From Lactuca virosa (taxonomy: Eukaryota > Streptophyta > Magnoliopsida > Asterales > Asteraceae): a stretch of DNA of 64,000 bases. The stretch is from positions 254,276,919-254,340,918 of the forward strand of contig CAKMRJ010005634.1 of NCBI GenBank assembly GCA_928212115.1. The letters are read 5' to 3'. Position numbers and translations under genes: made by a program. Under the pieces are notes generated by a model. It was given only the letters and a program-made list of their open reading frames with translations, ran no database searches and had not been told where the DNA came from. Of the stretch, positions 12,206 through 24,212 are shown one piece after another; the stretch's first letter is position 1; each line of letters opens with the position of its first letter.

Positions 12206-13467
12206 CAGTCACGACATCCGGCGCTGCTCGGGCCTCATCTGTAGTCAACTGAAATGCTCGGCTCTTCAACGCAGGAGTCTCCGCCTTGCCGTGGCCGCCA
12301 TCTGTAATCCTCAATGTAGCGGGTGCAGGCCCTAACACTACTCCACCGGACAACCTCAGACAATCGGCATTTTTATGACCAGTCTGGTTGTCGTGAAAAC
12401 AAATCAAGGCCTTCCTCCGACAATCCTTGCTCATATGGCCCGCTTGAATGCGACCTGCTCATATGGCCCGCTGATCGACAAGGTCTACCGTGTGGCTTGC
12501 CGCACTTGGCACATCGGCCCCACCCCTGCTGGCCTCTGCTATGAACATTGGTGGTCTTAGGCTTCTTGGCCTGACCCACCGCCGTCGAAACCTGCTCTGA
12601 CATCCGCTTCCTGCAGAGCTCTAACTTAATTTCCCACTCACGGGCCTTCTCAATCATGTCATTCAGGGTTTTTCACCCTGAGAAACTCAAAAACTCCCGG
12701 ATATCATCCCTCAACATGGCTTGATATCTTGTCTTCCTCATCTCCTCATCTGCAGCGTACTGTGCAACTAAAATTGGCCTCTCCCTAAACATGGCAATAA
12801 TCTCTGCCACAGTCTCCGTAGTCTGGTGAAGGTCCTGGAACTCCCTCACCAACTGTTGAACCTCCATGGCCAGTGCAAACTCCCGATAAAACGTTCGTAC
12901 AAAATCTTACCATGTCACAACAGTCACACCTACTGACCCCACCTCGCGGGTAACCTCCTCCCACCAGTCCCACGCTCGGTCCCTCAATATACAGGACGTG
13001 AATCCCACCTTTGCCGCATTTGGGAAAAAGCTCGTGTGCTGAGCATTCTCCATGTCAGCGATCCAGCGGAGACTAGATATGGGGTCCTTAAACCCAAAGT
13101 GCAGGTGAAAGCCCAATAGATCCCATTTTTTTGATCGCTCCACATAGCTCACGACCCGGCACGAAGAAATCTCTTAGATGGGCGGATGCGAATCTGGAAC
13201 TCAGGCACACCACACGCCTGACGTGCAGCGATCTCGAGTCCCAACCTGACGTGCAGCGATCTCGGCTCTGAAAGATCTGAACCTTTCCTCCATAATCTCC
13301 ATGATCCCCTCCTTGACAGTACCGAAAATAACTGGGGTAGCGTCAAGGATGCCGCGAGTAACCTCGGCTGTGGTAAGCTCGCACAGTCTCTCATCAATAG
13401 GCTCCACACAAGAGCCTGAACCTGATCCTGAACCTGATCCCGAACCTTAACCTCCTCTCGTAACCAT
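12206..13467 (-). pseudogene. E2 gag pseudogene
   Basis: The start is placed at the ATG at 13467-13465, which opens with a short MVTRGG block and is followed by Gly-Ser repeats as in E5; the seventh codon is TAA. Readable blocks: PIDERLCELTTAEV (13405), the capsid block with WIADMENAQHTSFFPNAAK and RDRAWDWWEEV (13152-12907), VQQLVREFQDLHQTTE (12867), then a basic linker and a zinc region (12560-12400). One knuckle (CFHDNQTGHKNADC) has lost its second Cys to Asp. Several frame changes and stops break the reading frame. Gag normally forms the particle and binds the RNA through its zinc knuckles. Confidence 0.8.
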
Positions 13468-14108
13468 CACCATCCTCACCATCCTTGGAGTTCCAGGTTT
13501 GTCCTTGCCTCGGGTACAGATCTTGTGCTTTCAGTAGTACGAGTCCAATACTAGCTTCCACACCTACCTGTACCTTCCTCAAAGCCATACATGATACCTC
13601 TAAATCACCCAACCATAAATAAAACATGACCTACAATATACAACACATACGCATAACTTAGACTCTTATAGGGTTTCACAATCACTACAAAACCAGAAAC
13701 CTCAATCAACACAGCAGGTTGCCTTATGCATGCAATTTATACACAAATAGAATCACATAGACTATCAAATAAAGCCTCTACCCTAAGACCACAACCAAAC
13801 AAGGAACAGGAAATAAGGCATAATTCATCATTCCAGGGCTATGCAATCCTAAGCATATACAACTTTGATAGCATACACTTAGAAATTTAACAGAGTCAAA
13901 ATTGATTCCGAGAATACATTCATAACATGGTTAAATTTTGGGAAACACATACTTGAGCTCGGCCGATTTCGCGCATTGCACTCTCCCTTTTTGATTAAGA
14001 AATCTGTTTTCAGAAAAACTTGACTTTTGTTTCTTTAAAAAAAGGTCTACCAATTCCTCAGTTTGAGATCTGGCACACACGAGAGTGTGCCTGAATGCCT
14101 CAAACCTA
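13468..14108 (-). other. E2 5' leader, no gene seen
   Basis: Untranslated sequence between PBS and gag start. It contains AGTAGTACGAGTCCAATACT (13532-13551), a landmark shared with the leaders of E5 and E6. Confidence 0.6.
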
Positions 14109-14122
14109 GGCTCTTATACCAA
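14109..14122 (-). promoter_or_regulatory. E2 primer binding site (tRNA-Met type)
   Basis: On the minus strand TTGGTATAAGAGCC lies two bases after the end of the right LTR. It is one change from the common TTGGTATCAGAGCC. Confidence 0.85.
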
Positions 14123-14124
14123 CT

Positions 14125-15891
14125 TGTAACAGTCCAAAAATCCAGATAAAATCTTTCATTTTTTTAAATACGGTTTACAACCATAAGTTTGATACTAAGA
14201 ATCCATTACATAAAAACTATCATACAAATCATCAGAGTATCCATATTAAGGAATGCGGAAAATAGTGGAGAGTGCATGCTGTGCCATCAAGCCAGGCCTT
14301 TTCCCTTGGAACCAGACACACCTGAAATCACAATACAATTGTAAGCAAATGCTTAGTGAGTTTTCCCAAAATAACATAAGCAAATCATACAAATGGGCCC
14401 AGCCCTAGGGTTCAATCAAAACCCAAAACAAGTATGGGCCCCCGCCCCGGGGCCTCACCCTGGGGTATATTTCAACCCAATAGTTCACAGTAGGCCCCGC
14501 CCTGGGGTATATTTTAACCTGTCATGTCATACTTTACGCCGTTATGGGGTATATTTCAACCCAATCACAACATATAACATACAACAACTAACATACAACA
14601 TCATGAATATTGAACCGACATTGGTTCCTTAGACCCGAAGTTATGGTGAGAAGACTCACCTAAACTGCTGAAATCCCTAGTAAATGCTCGGGCTGCGGTA
14701 TAGAAGAATCCTCACACTATCTAACAAATAACCCAAATAAAAATTTGGGTCTAAGCCCATATTCGTAGACCCATTCTCTGACTCCAAACTCCTGTGTTAT
14801 AATTCCATTAGCCATTCTCATATTGGGTCTAGCCATTTGTGGCCCGAATATAAAAATGGGCCCTCAGGCCCAAAAGGCCCAACTAATCCATTTAAGTTCC
14901 AAAACAGAACCCTAAGGCTCTTGCACTTAGATTAGGTCAAACCCAAAACCCATATAAGGCCCAAAGACTAAAGTCCAAAACTAAAAAGTTGTCTTGTCCG
15001 TACGCCCAGCGTACGCGCTGGTACCCACGACGTACCTCGACCGAAAGAAGTACACACGACGTACATGGACGTACGCGCAACGTATGCGCCAACCATGCAA
15101 CACTTCATGCAATGACTTAATGCATTAATATTTTACGTCCAAATACCAGATCTACACTCATTAGGACCCCTAGGGCTATAAAGTTTCCAAGTTTAAGCCG
15201 TTGCATGGCTACAAGAAGCCCAAGGACAAAATCAAGCCTCTTATGTCTTTTCCTTCATCCTATCTTTGGAATAGGGACTAAACAACCTCAAAAATTGCAC
15301 CTTTAAGAATTGAGATGCCTAAACGTGCCTGGAAATGTAACTTGGAAGCTTGGGAGTAGCCCATACTCACCAAGATCTAAACTTTTTGGTTAAAAAGGAG
15401 AAATCTAGCCCTAACTAAGAACTTGTAAAAACATGAACAAAGATTTGAGATTTATACCTCAAAGTGGTGCCAAATGAGTAGAAAATGTTGGATCCAGAAT
15501 CTTGGAGACAAAGCTTTCTTTTTGAACGACCTTCTTCACCACCAAGGAAGTTTAAAATCTCTCTAAAAAGCTCAAAAGATTCAAAAAATGCTACGGTTAG
15601 CTAGGAGGGCGGAAATGACAATGGGGATTGAGGTAAAGGAAAGTCTTGGGGTCATAATGGGGTTTAAATAGTGCACAAACCATAATCACTAGGGTTTTGG
15701 TCTGAGCGATGTACGCCCAGCGTACCAAGATGTACACGCATCGTATACACCCGAAGACCACTATGTTTAGCGTAATAAGGGCTACGGCCCGCGTACCAGA
15801 AAAAGTCAAGATTCCACTCTTGCGGACCAAAAGTGACATATAATGAAATTCTAAAGGTTAGAAGCCAACCTGAATTATCCTAGATGTTACA
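14125..15891 (-). repeat. E2 5' LTR (right copy)
   Basis: It has intact TGTAACA (14125-14131) and TGTTACA (15885-15891) ends. The minus-strand TATA box is near 15661-15670. The palindromic GTACGC-type motifs are at 15708-15800 upstream and 14998-15090 downstream. The short tandem region with GGGTATATTTCAACCC is at 14395-14565. Confidence 0.92.
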
Positions 15892-16729
15892 TGTTATGTG
15901 ACTTTCTTGTATGGTGACTTGTTGATTGCGAGAGAATTCTTGGGATGGGTATGAGTAAGTGTGAAAGGTAGTAGAACCCTATACTACCCGAAGCACATAA
16001 CTCACACTTGGATCAGGAAAAGTCACAAGGTAACTAAGAGACTAGAATTTAAGTTTGTTTTGTTTCTTTCTGTTATTACCTTCGTTTTAGTGTTAACTAC
16101 AAAGATAGATGTTATTCCGACCCTAGTGGTCATATCGAATCGAGTCCGAGTAAGATAAATATGTGAAGAAAGTTACTTGGTTCAGAGAACCATGTTCGAT
16201 GTAGTATTTGACTTTAGTCACAAGATGGAAGGAAAATCAAAGCGGTCGACAGAAGTATCACATCTTTCGTTAAGGCTAAGCAGCTTGTAGGTAGAAATGC
16301 TATATGCTATAACGTAATTATATCACATTAGAACATGAAGGAAGGTGTCTTCTGTGCTAGAGTTTGACACATAGAAATCTGAGTCTAGCCATTGCATCAT
16401 GTGATCCAAGTTCATTAGAGCGTCACCATTTGGTCTATTACGGTAGCCAAAATAAAGACCTTATGTTGGGTTAAGTCTGCTCGAGAAGGAGCAGGAGTCT
16501 CTGATGAAGGTCGAAATTTTAATTGAAAGGTTTGGAATGAAGGTCCAAAAGAAATTGAAGAGAGGTAGAAATTCTGAGCACCACTAGCATCCAATAAGTC
16601 TAAGAGCTTGATGAGGAAAAACATAAGAGTTACGGTTACAAATTATGATGGAAATGTGACTCTGAAGATCATCATTTAGCCCTATTTCTCTGATGATTCT
16701 GGGACGTAATCATCCTAAGGGGGAGATAA
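15892..16729 (+). other. E1 internal sequence right of E2, no domain recognised
   Basis: This continues E1 after the E2 insertion and ends in the E1 polypurine tract (AAGGGGGAGATAAT at about 16717-16730). The motif GGACGTAATCATCCTAAGG just before it is typical of gypsy 3' ends. No RT, RNase H or integrase motif could be read in any frame. Short frames at 15961-16158 and 16415-16624 match nothing I know. Confidence 0.55.
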
Positions 16730-17191
16730 TCGTAAAGCCTGTAAGTTAGGGCTAGATGATTTGGTAGAGGATTATTTAGGATAAATAATCTTGATAATAT
16801 TATAGTAGTCACGCTGATGATTCAGTATACATAAAGAAAACTCAAATCTGATTCGTATGAAGAAGTTATGATTATTTGAAATTTTGCATTCAGTCTTATA
16901 CGACAAAATACGTCGTAAAATATGAATCGGAGATCGATTACTTATTGGACTAATAAATCTAAATGAAAGTCATAGTAGTCATTAAAATGAGAGTGTGTAT
17001 ATAAAGAATGCCTAAATCTGACTTCATAAGAGGAAGTTATGATTTTTCGAAGTTTCAGTATAGCAGTGTGCGACACAAAAACCCAAATTTTAGATCGGTA
17101 GACTGTTAGGCGATACAATCTCAGCGAGAATTGAAGATCTCATGATCAGGAGTTTGTCGATATAGAGATAGTCGAGAACAGAGGTCGTATA
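16730..17191 (+). repeat. E1 3' LTR, 5' part only
   Basis: Aligns with 2790-3230 of the 5' LTR, with about 100 bp near the start missing here. It is cut at 17191 by the E3 LTR. The remainder is not in the window. Confidence 0.75.
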
Positions 17192-17627
17192 TGTCACACC
17201 CCGACTCAGGCTATGCGACTTAGTTCATGGATCACAGGTAACTGAATACATAACACATGATTCTTACATATTATATTACATGAATTGCCTTAAACAAATA
17301 GGAAGACATAAGAAAACTAGTAAACTTGATAGCATGAAATCCATGACTGATCCATCATCTGAATTGCTTAATTACTGATTCTCTGAGAATACATATAGTT
17401 TTGAGGGTCAATACAAGGTTGCTGAGAGTTACAGGTTTTCTGGTAACATCAGTGATACTTTTAAAAGTCTAAAAATATTTTCTTTGTCAGTAAAACCATA
17501 CTTAAAATTGTGTTTGTAACGAGTCTTCGAATAACCATTAAAAACCAAAAGATGTCTTTGCATAAGTAAATCCATTCTTAAAACTATTTTAAGAAAAACC
17601 AAATCCATTGTTTTGTAGTGATAGAAA

Positions 17628-17674
17628 CAGAGAGAGAGAGAGAGAGAGAGTGTGTGTGTGAGAGTGAGAGAGAG
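17628..17674. repeat. (GA)n(GT)n(GA)n compound microsatellite
   Basis: About 47 bp of mixed AG and TG dinucleotides within the E3 LTR. Confidence 0.95.
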
Positions 17675-18180
17675 ATTCTAGTTAATGTTTATAGTGAGTC
17701 CTATAACCGAGCTATAGGACTGAATATACCCTACTAGAATGATTCATTGTATGTCGTAGTAACAATTGTAGATAGTTATCACTCGCTTCGATTGATCGTT
17801 GGAGGTTTTAGCTAGCAATCATAGGTGGGGATGTCAACCCCGTATAGATCTATAGATATGTATCTCGTCCCAAAGATTAATGGTTATAGTAGTGTATGTA
17901 TGCTAAGTGTTTAGATTTCGCTAATGAATAGTGTCTCACTGTAAATCCCTTAACTGTGGTAAGTGATTAGCTCTCAACCCTAACTTATAGGTGGATAAGT
18001 CACTAGGAATATTGATTTGTATGAAGATTATAAAATCCGAGTAAGTTTGGTACAAACGTAAAAGTGTAATGTACTCACTTTTATAAAGAGGTACGTTTCA
18101 AAGTAGTGATCATAAGTACATGTATATGTTTTAAATTATAGTCTTTATAACTGATATGCATATGTATTCAAACACAGATA

Positions 18181-18186
18181 CACACT

Positions 18187-18272
<86 letters not shown>
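18181..18272. repeat. (CA)n(TA)n compound microsatellite in E3 LTR
   Basis: About 30 bp of CA repeats pass directly into about 60 bp of TA repeats. A gradual CA to TA conversion by cytosine deamination is one possible origin. Confidence 0.97.
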
Positions 18273-18275
<3 letters not shown>

Positions 18276-20114
18276 GCATGAAATAAGTTTTGTCTTTGAC
18301 ATACTACAAAGTGGTAAAGTCACATATCATGTATATATGTATTTGAAAGACAAAACAGGAAAATAATCTAGAATATCGATTCTGTCCCTGTTTTAAAAAA
18401 TTATTTTATAATCATCAGGAGTCGGAATTAGGATTCGTAAACTCTCAAGGTTTAGAAATTGAGTTTAATTTGTTCCTAAATTTTTTTTCCTAACCTAATA
18501 TCAACCCTAACTAAGGTGAAAATTATCATTTCTACAGATTGGTCGGAAAAATGACTGTAATGATATGCAATTTTACAAAAATCATAATAAATTGTATAAA
18601 TGTCATATGAATGCGTGCGAGTAGTCCTTGAAAAGGTATCAAACTGAACTACATCCATATAAAACAGTTTCGTAAACCATAATGTTTAATACAGATCTTG
18701 AATGGACCACAAATTTTCATATAAAATCATAGCATTTTGTAGTATGTTTTTCAAGAGCGTGTTTGCATAAACGAAATATGTGAGCACATGTTTTCTCCCC
18801 TAAATATGTAAAAATATAAAATGGGGACATAAGCCCTGACCTTTGATACATGAACTTGGTTTAGACTTGAGAATGTGATAGTTTCCGGGAAGCACTGTGT
18901 GATAGGCAAAATCTAGCAACAAATTTTGATCCTGTTGTTTGGAATCAATACACAAAAAATACATAATAAAAAGTGGAGACTTGGTCTTGGATTTTTCTTA
19001 GAAAAATGAAAGAAAGTGGTGGTGGTTTTTCGACAAAACATGGGGAAAAAGGGGTGGAGTAGCGATGGTTCTCAGCAGTTGAAATGGTGGCTTTTGGTGA
19101 TGTTTCTAAACCGAGAAAAGAGAGTGCAAGAAAGTGAGAGAGAGGAGATAGAGGGATGGTGAATTGGTGATGATAATGGGAACCAAAGGCTTCTATTTAT
19201 AGTGTAGGATGTCTCTAACATGAACCATGCACTATACCTAGTTAAAAGGTCCAACACACAAACTCACCATGCTTGTACTATGAGAAGGAGTGCACAAAAA
19301 GGAAAAAGAAGGGTGATGGGGATAGGGGTCACATGGTCAAGGTCAAGGAAGTCCAAAAATATGATTTCTTTCACCAAAGAAGGTTAGGTGCGGCCTTGGT
19401 GGGGTCATACTTTCCAAAAAGTGTCTAAAACAACTCTAGTTTTTGTATCGAGATCCCGACATCTAATATTTTTTCGAAAGTGTCGTATGATAGAGTAGGG
19501 TTAAAGGATTCAAAAAACTGAACAGATTAATCTGTTGAGTTGTAGAACTCTAGAAATTCACGTTTAAAGTTTCTTGTCTAAATGACCCGAAACGTCCGAT
19601 TTTTTGACTTTTGCTAAAACTATTTCGAGTATGAAATTAAATATTAGACCATAATTTGAGTCCAACAATGCTCTTAGAATTTTCCTTCCGAGGTGTGCAA
19701 GTGTCTCAACGGATCGATTCAGTTTTAGTAGTTTAATGAAATTCAGTGTTTTACTGATTTATTTTCTTTTATAACTATCGTATATTTTGAATACAGACTC
19801 CGTTTTGGACGTTCTTTATGTTTTTCAAAATAGGGGAACATGTACTATGATACAAGAAAGTTCGATTCACTCACAACTGCTTAATACAAAATTTCAGTTT
19901 TTCAGAAGCATTAACTTGGGTTACAGTTTGAGACGTTTGATTCATTTGATAGTTTCCATATCTGGAGGTAAGATACCATATGGTATCTTATAATTGTTGT
20001 AATGACACTATATATTTTTCGAAATATGCATTAAATCTCAATAGGTCAAATTAAAAAGAGGTTCACGATGAACTGACTGTCTACAGTTTTAAACCTAAAT
20101 TTTGGGATGTCACA

Positions 20115-20128
20115 TTACCTCCCCGTTA
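20115..20128 (-). promoter_or_regulatory. E3 polypurine tract
   Basis: On the minus strand TAACGGGGAGGTAA directly precedes the LTR start TGTGACATCCC. Confidence 0.7.
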
Positions 20129-22443
20129 AAGGAATTTCGTCTCGAAATTATTAAGTTCTAGACTATTTTTGTTCCACTAGTGGAAGGAGCACCGTTGGTT
20201 AGTTATGGATACTTTAGTTTCATCTGATCCTCATGTTCCTAAGTAAACTCCGGCCCTCTACGAGAGTTTCATCAGACTTTTACTGTAGGAATGTGGCTTT
20301 GTATTAGATTTTTGATTTCTCGATCAATAATCTCCACCGTTTTCTCCATGAAGTGAGGTTTAGTATTACCCTAAATCTAATAGAGAGCAACGCCAAGGTT
20401 CTCATCAGAGAGACACTTCTTAAAGTTACACAGGTGGAAGGTATAGTGAAGTTTGTTGAGTATTTGAGGTAATTTGAGTTTGTAAGCTACCACACCAACC
20501 ATTGCCATGATTTCAAAAGGTCTCGAGTATTGGGGGTTTATTTTACCTCATTTTCCAAATCTAATGACACATTTCTATGGTCAGACCTTTAGTAGGACAT
20601 GGTCTCCTACTTTGAATTCTAAATGTTTACATCTCACATCAACATAACTTTTATTAAGACTACGTGCGAGCTTTAATTGTTACTTTATCTGAACGATCTT
20701 ATTCGTTGTTTCATGAATGATCTTAGGACCAGTGAGTAAAGTATCTGCAGCATATGTTTTAGCCAGGTGAGTATCTCGAAATTCTTCCCATCATATCGGA
20801 GAACGACATCTGCATCAGTACAAGGCCTCAGATGGAGCGGACTTTATGATAATGTGATAACTATTATATGAAAACTCAGCTAGCGGTAAGTGAGTATCCC
20901 ATCAATTACCGAAGTCTATCACACAAGTACGGAGCATGTATTCCAGATTTTGTATCATTTTTTCGCACTGGCCATCCGTCTATAGATGATATGCAGTAGC
21001 CATGTCGAGTTTGGTTCCTAGGGACCTCTGAAATGATTGCTAAAATCTAGAATTGAATCTGCTATCTTGGTATGAGATAATATATATTGGCACACCATGC
21101 AGTCTAAATATTTCTTTGAGATAGGTCCTGGTGAGTTTCTCCATCTTGTTAGTTTCTTTGATAACTAGGAAGTGGGCAGACTTGGTTAAACAGTCAACTA
21201 CTACCCACATGGTATCATAACCGCTTGAAGTTCTTGGCAGCTTCATTATTAAGTCCATGGTTATCTATTCCCATTTCCATTACGAGATTGATGGTTCTGG
21301 TAGTAGAGCAGATGGCTTCTGGTACTCTACTTTGACTTTGGAGCAAGTCAAGCATTTACTGACATAAGTGGCAATCTCTTCCTTCATGTTAGGCTATTAA
21401 TAAAGTTTCATAAAATCGAGATACATCTTATCTAATTCGTGATGTATCGAATATCTTGACTTATGAGCTTCATTTAACCCTAGACTCCTGACTTCACCAA
21501 ACTTTAGGGTCAAAATTTGGTTCATGAAATATTGTGTTCCGTCTAACTTGAGGCCGAAATGTTTTTCAATTCCTCGCAGCTTTTCTTCTACGATATTCTC
21601 GGGTTTGATTGCTTCTAGCTGAACGTCTTGAAATTACGTCGTGCGATTGGAGTGGATGGTTAGGGTTAACTGTTTTAAACGAAGTGGTTTGCTTATTATT
21701 TCATGCTTAAAGCGTCTGCTACGACATTTGCATTACCAAGATGATAACAAATTTTGCATTCGTAATCATTTAGAAATTCAACCCACCTTCGTTGGCTCAT
21801 GTTGAGCTCCTTTTGGTCGATGATGTGTTGGAGGCTTTTGTAGTCGGTGAACACGACACACTTCGTTCCGTATAGCTAGTGCGTCCAATTCTTTATGGTA
21901 AACACTACATCTCCCAACACTAAGTCATGGGTAGTGTAGTTGGCTTTGTTTGGCTTAAGTTGTCTACATGTGTATGTAATGATTTTATTCCTTTACATCC
22001 ACACTTATCCCAACCCTTGGTGTAAGGTGTTGTAGAATACCACAAAGTTTTTTGTTCCCTCTGGAAGAGATAAAATTGGTGCAATGCACAACAATTGTTT
22101 CAATTTCTGGAAAGCAGACTCTTGTCTGTCTCCCCAATTGAACTTCTTGTCATTCTAGGTTAGAATAGTGAGAGCCTTGGCTAGTTTGGAGATATTCTTG
22201 ATGAATCTCTGGTAATAGCTTACAAGCCCTAGCAATTGGCTTAATTCGGTTATCTTCGTTGGTTCTTTCCAATCCTTAACCGCTTTGATCTTCGTGGGAT
22301 CAACTTGAATCCCTTTGCTACTGACCGCATGGCCGAGGAAATGTATTTTGTTAATCCAGAACTCGCATTTGGAGAACTTTGCCTAAAGTTTACCCTTTAT
22401 TAACAATTCCAAAATTAATTGCAAGCATTGGCCATGTTCTTCC
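20129..22443 (-). pseudogene. E3 pol pseudogene: RT end, RNase H, integrase, chromodomain
   Basis: Read on the minus strand: the RT C-terminal part (22443-22140, AKFSKCEFW and FLGHAVSSKGIQVDP), RNase H (22100-21700, THDLVLGDVVF and FTDYKSLQHI), the integrase zinc region (about 21450-21310, YVSKCLTCSKVKVE) and the integrase core (21258-21040). The first catalytic Asp remains in MDLIMKLP. The second, normally in an SDRD context, reads SYQD and is lost. A chromodomain-like end follows at about 20330-20200 (RRGPEFT, then EDQMKLKYP). Stops are frequent. The chromodomain tail places E3 among chromoviruses, in a different family from E2, E5 and E6. Confidence 0.8.
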
Positions 22444-22792
22444 TGTTGGATTAGTTGTCTAAGCTCATAACTATAATAGATATGTACTTAATTGATAGTA
22501 GCATAGTCCTTTTGAGCTGCCTTCATATTAGCAATCAGACAGGATGGCTTTTGGAAAGAGAGGGAGAATTTATTATTTGATTAATAAATTGAAATAAATG
22601 ATTTATTAATGTGTTGTGTAAATAATATATTAATTAGAAATCATATTATTTAATTAATATTTAATCAGAAATTAATTTAGAATTAATGTTGGGATTAAAG
22701 GAATTAATTAAAAATAGAGGGATTAAAAGTGAAATTGTTCAATAGCTGAGCAAAAGGGTCAAGAACCTTCCAGGGAAGGTGGTGGACAAAAT

Positions 22793-22848
<56 letters not shown>

Positions 22849-23344
22849 ATATAAGATAATTGTAGAATTTATGGAGTTATCCTATCTTATATAGATAATT
22901 TAGGTGCTAGATAATTACCGATTTGAAATATTAATATTTTATTCATATAAGGCTTATCTAGGGCATCCTTGTTGCACTATATAACGACCTCACCCCTTAA
23001 TAATTTTCGGCCACTCCTAACCATTAGAAGAGAATCCTAAAATCTCCCCTCTCGTCCTCTCTCTCCTCTTTTCCTCTTGGTAAGTGTGTTTGTGATCCAT
23101 TAGAGCTGTGACACTTGTGACACTTGCTCTCAAGCTTCAAGAACTCTTGGATCTACATTCTTATTACTATATAACAATCAAAGGTATGTCTACTATATCT
23201 TAATATGGTTTTCGAAAATACCAGGTAGCTACTAGGGTTTATTTTTGAGTTCAATACTTGCATGTCCAATAGTGAAAACATAGATCCAACTAACTAGGGT
23301 TGCATGCACACATAGAGATTGTTTGTAATGCTCAAAACCCATCA
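22444..23344 (+). repeat. E4 5' LTR
   Basis: It runs from TGTTGGATTAG to AAAACCCATCA, about 900 bp, with the PBS one base after the end. A TATA-like box, ACTATATAACG, lies near 22977. A (TA)n tract lies at 22796-22853. The last 18 bases match the LTR end seen at 63936. Confidence 0.85.
22796..22853. repeat. (TA)n microsatellite in E4 LTR
   Basis: About 58 bp of TA repeats with one TAT interruption, upstream of the TATA-like box. Confidence 0.96.
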
Positions 23345-23345
23345 C

Positions 23346-23358
23346 TGGTATCAGAGCC
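23346..23358 (+). promoter_or_regulatory. E4 primer binding site (tRNA-Met)
   Basis: TGGTATCAGAGCC matches the standard plant tRNA-Met primer site exactly and lies one base after the LTR end. Confidence 0.93.
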
Positions 23359-24212
23359 TAGGATTTTTTTTCTATTGAATATGATACAATCGGTTGAAGT
23401 TGACAATTAGGGTTTATGGCAATTAAACCCTTGGGCTTAGGGTTTTCGCAAATAAGGGTTTGCTAACCCTAGTTTTCGAAAAATTTGTATAAGAGTTTGA
23501 ACTCTATCCTCTGGCCTTCTAATTTTGAAAATTTAGGGTTTCGTAACCCTAGGGATTTTTGAAATTATGATAAGGATTGAAATCATTGCCTTCCTCCCCA
23601 ATATTAGGTATTTTTCAAAATTTTAGGGTTATAGATAGGTTATCTTATTTTTGGTAATTATCAGTTTATCTATTTATATAGGATAATTATAAATTTGGAT
23701 ATATCCCTACCCATCATTTTCGAAAATAGGGAAAGGATTAGGGTAAATTAATTTGTTTAATTTAATGGATAATCCTTAATTGTTTTAATAAATTAACTAA
23801 AGGTTTAATTAATAGATAATTATTAAATCAAATATTTTGAATTTTAAAAATAAAACTAAAATTGTTTTTTAATTTTCGAAATTTTAATAGATTTAAAAAC
23901 CCTAGTATTTTGAAAGGTTTAAAATACATCCTTACGGATCTTATTATTAATTTAATTAAATGATTAATTAAAAGATAATTAATAAATCTATTAAAAGGTT
24001 TAAATTTTAATTAAATTAAAAGTTTAATTTATTAAAGGATTAAACCCTTGCTATTTTAAAATGTTATAAAATACACCATATACTATATATAAAAATAAAT
24101 TTTTAATATTTACTATATGTATAAGACTAAGTCAGTCGAACCGCTAGTACGCCTCATTCACGAAGCCGATCTCTAAGGGGAGTTTAAGGAAGCGGCCTTT
24201 AAAATGACCGCC
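23359..24212 (+). other. E4 leader, left part, no gene seen
   Basis: Very AT-rich sequence with repeated TAGGGTTT-like and TTAATTAA-like words. No open frame of note. It ends at the E5 insertion and continues at 52081. Confidence 0.6.

Larger units (their letters stand above)
7128..15891 (-). mobile_element. E2: minus-strand Tekay-like chromovirus (Ty3/gypsy)
   Basis: This element is complete in structure. It has LTRs at 7128-8881 and 14125-15891, a PBS next to the right (5') LTR, gag, a mini-intron, protease, RT, RNase H, integrase and chromodomain in that order on the minus strand, and a polypurine tract beside the left (3') LTR. The flanks TGCTA (7123-7127) and TGTTA (15892-15896) are a likely 5-bp target duplication with one change. 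The untranslated leader is 13468-14108. The LTRs differ at many positions and the polyprotein has many lesions, so the insertion is old. Confidence 0.9.
2639..17191 (+). mobile_element. E1: plus-strand gypsy-type element, gag only, disrupted
   Basis: The 5' LTR (about 2639-5216) is followed by a tRNA-Met-type PBS, a leader and a decayed gag. Internal sequence resumes after E2 at 15892 and ends in a polypurine tract (AAGGGGGAGATAAT, about 16717-16730). The first 460 bp of the 3' LTR then follow and align with the 5' LTR. With E2 removed, the internal region is only about 2.7 kb and shows no RT, RNase H or integrase. E1 is thus either non-autonomous or heavily deleted. E3 truncates the 3' LTR at 17191, so the rest of E1 should lie beyond the window. 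Confidence 0.7.
17192..20114 (-). repeat. E3 3' LTR
   Basis: About 2.9 kb. The ends form an inverted pair (TGTCACACCCCG and the complement of TTTGGGATGTCACA). On the minus strand a TATA box, CTATAAATAGAAG, is at about 19191-19203. A (GA)/(GT) tract and a (CA)(TA) tract lie inside. Only one copy is in the window, so the ends rest on the terminal sequences and the adjacent polypurine tract. Confidence 0.75.
17192..22443 (-). mobile_element. E3: minus-strand Ty3/gypsy chromovirus, 3' part
   Basis: The 3' LTR (17192-20114) is bounded by TGTCACACCCC and GGGATGTCACA. A polypurine tract and then pol in minus orientation up to 22443 follow it. E4 cuts the element in the palm of RT, so the start of RT, protease, gag and the 5' LTR should lie beyond E4, outside this window. 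E3 itself sits in the 3' LTR of E1. Confidence 0.82.

Noticed and set aside
15597..15839. Open frame present in both E2 LTRs (also 8587-8844)
   Set aside because: Similarity between the two is explained by LTR identity at insertion, not by protein conservation; the frame spans the promoter palindromes and the TATA box.
23346..23358. tRNA-Met gene fragments
   Set aside because: The tRNA-like words in the window are only 12-14 bp and always sit next to LTR ends, so they are primer sites, not tRNA genes.
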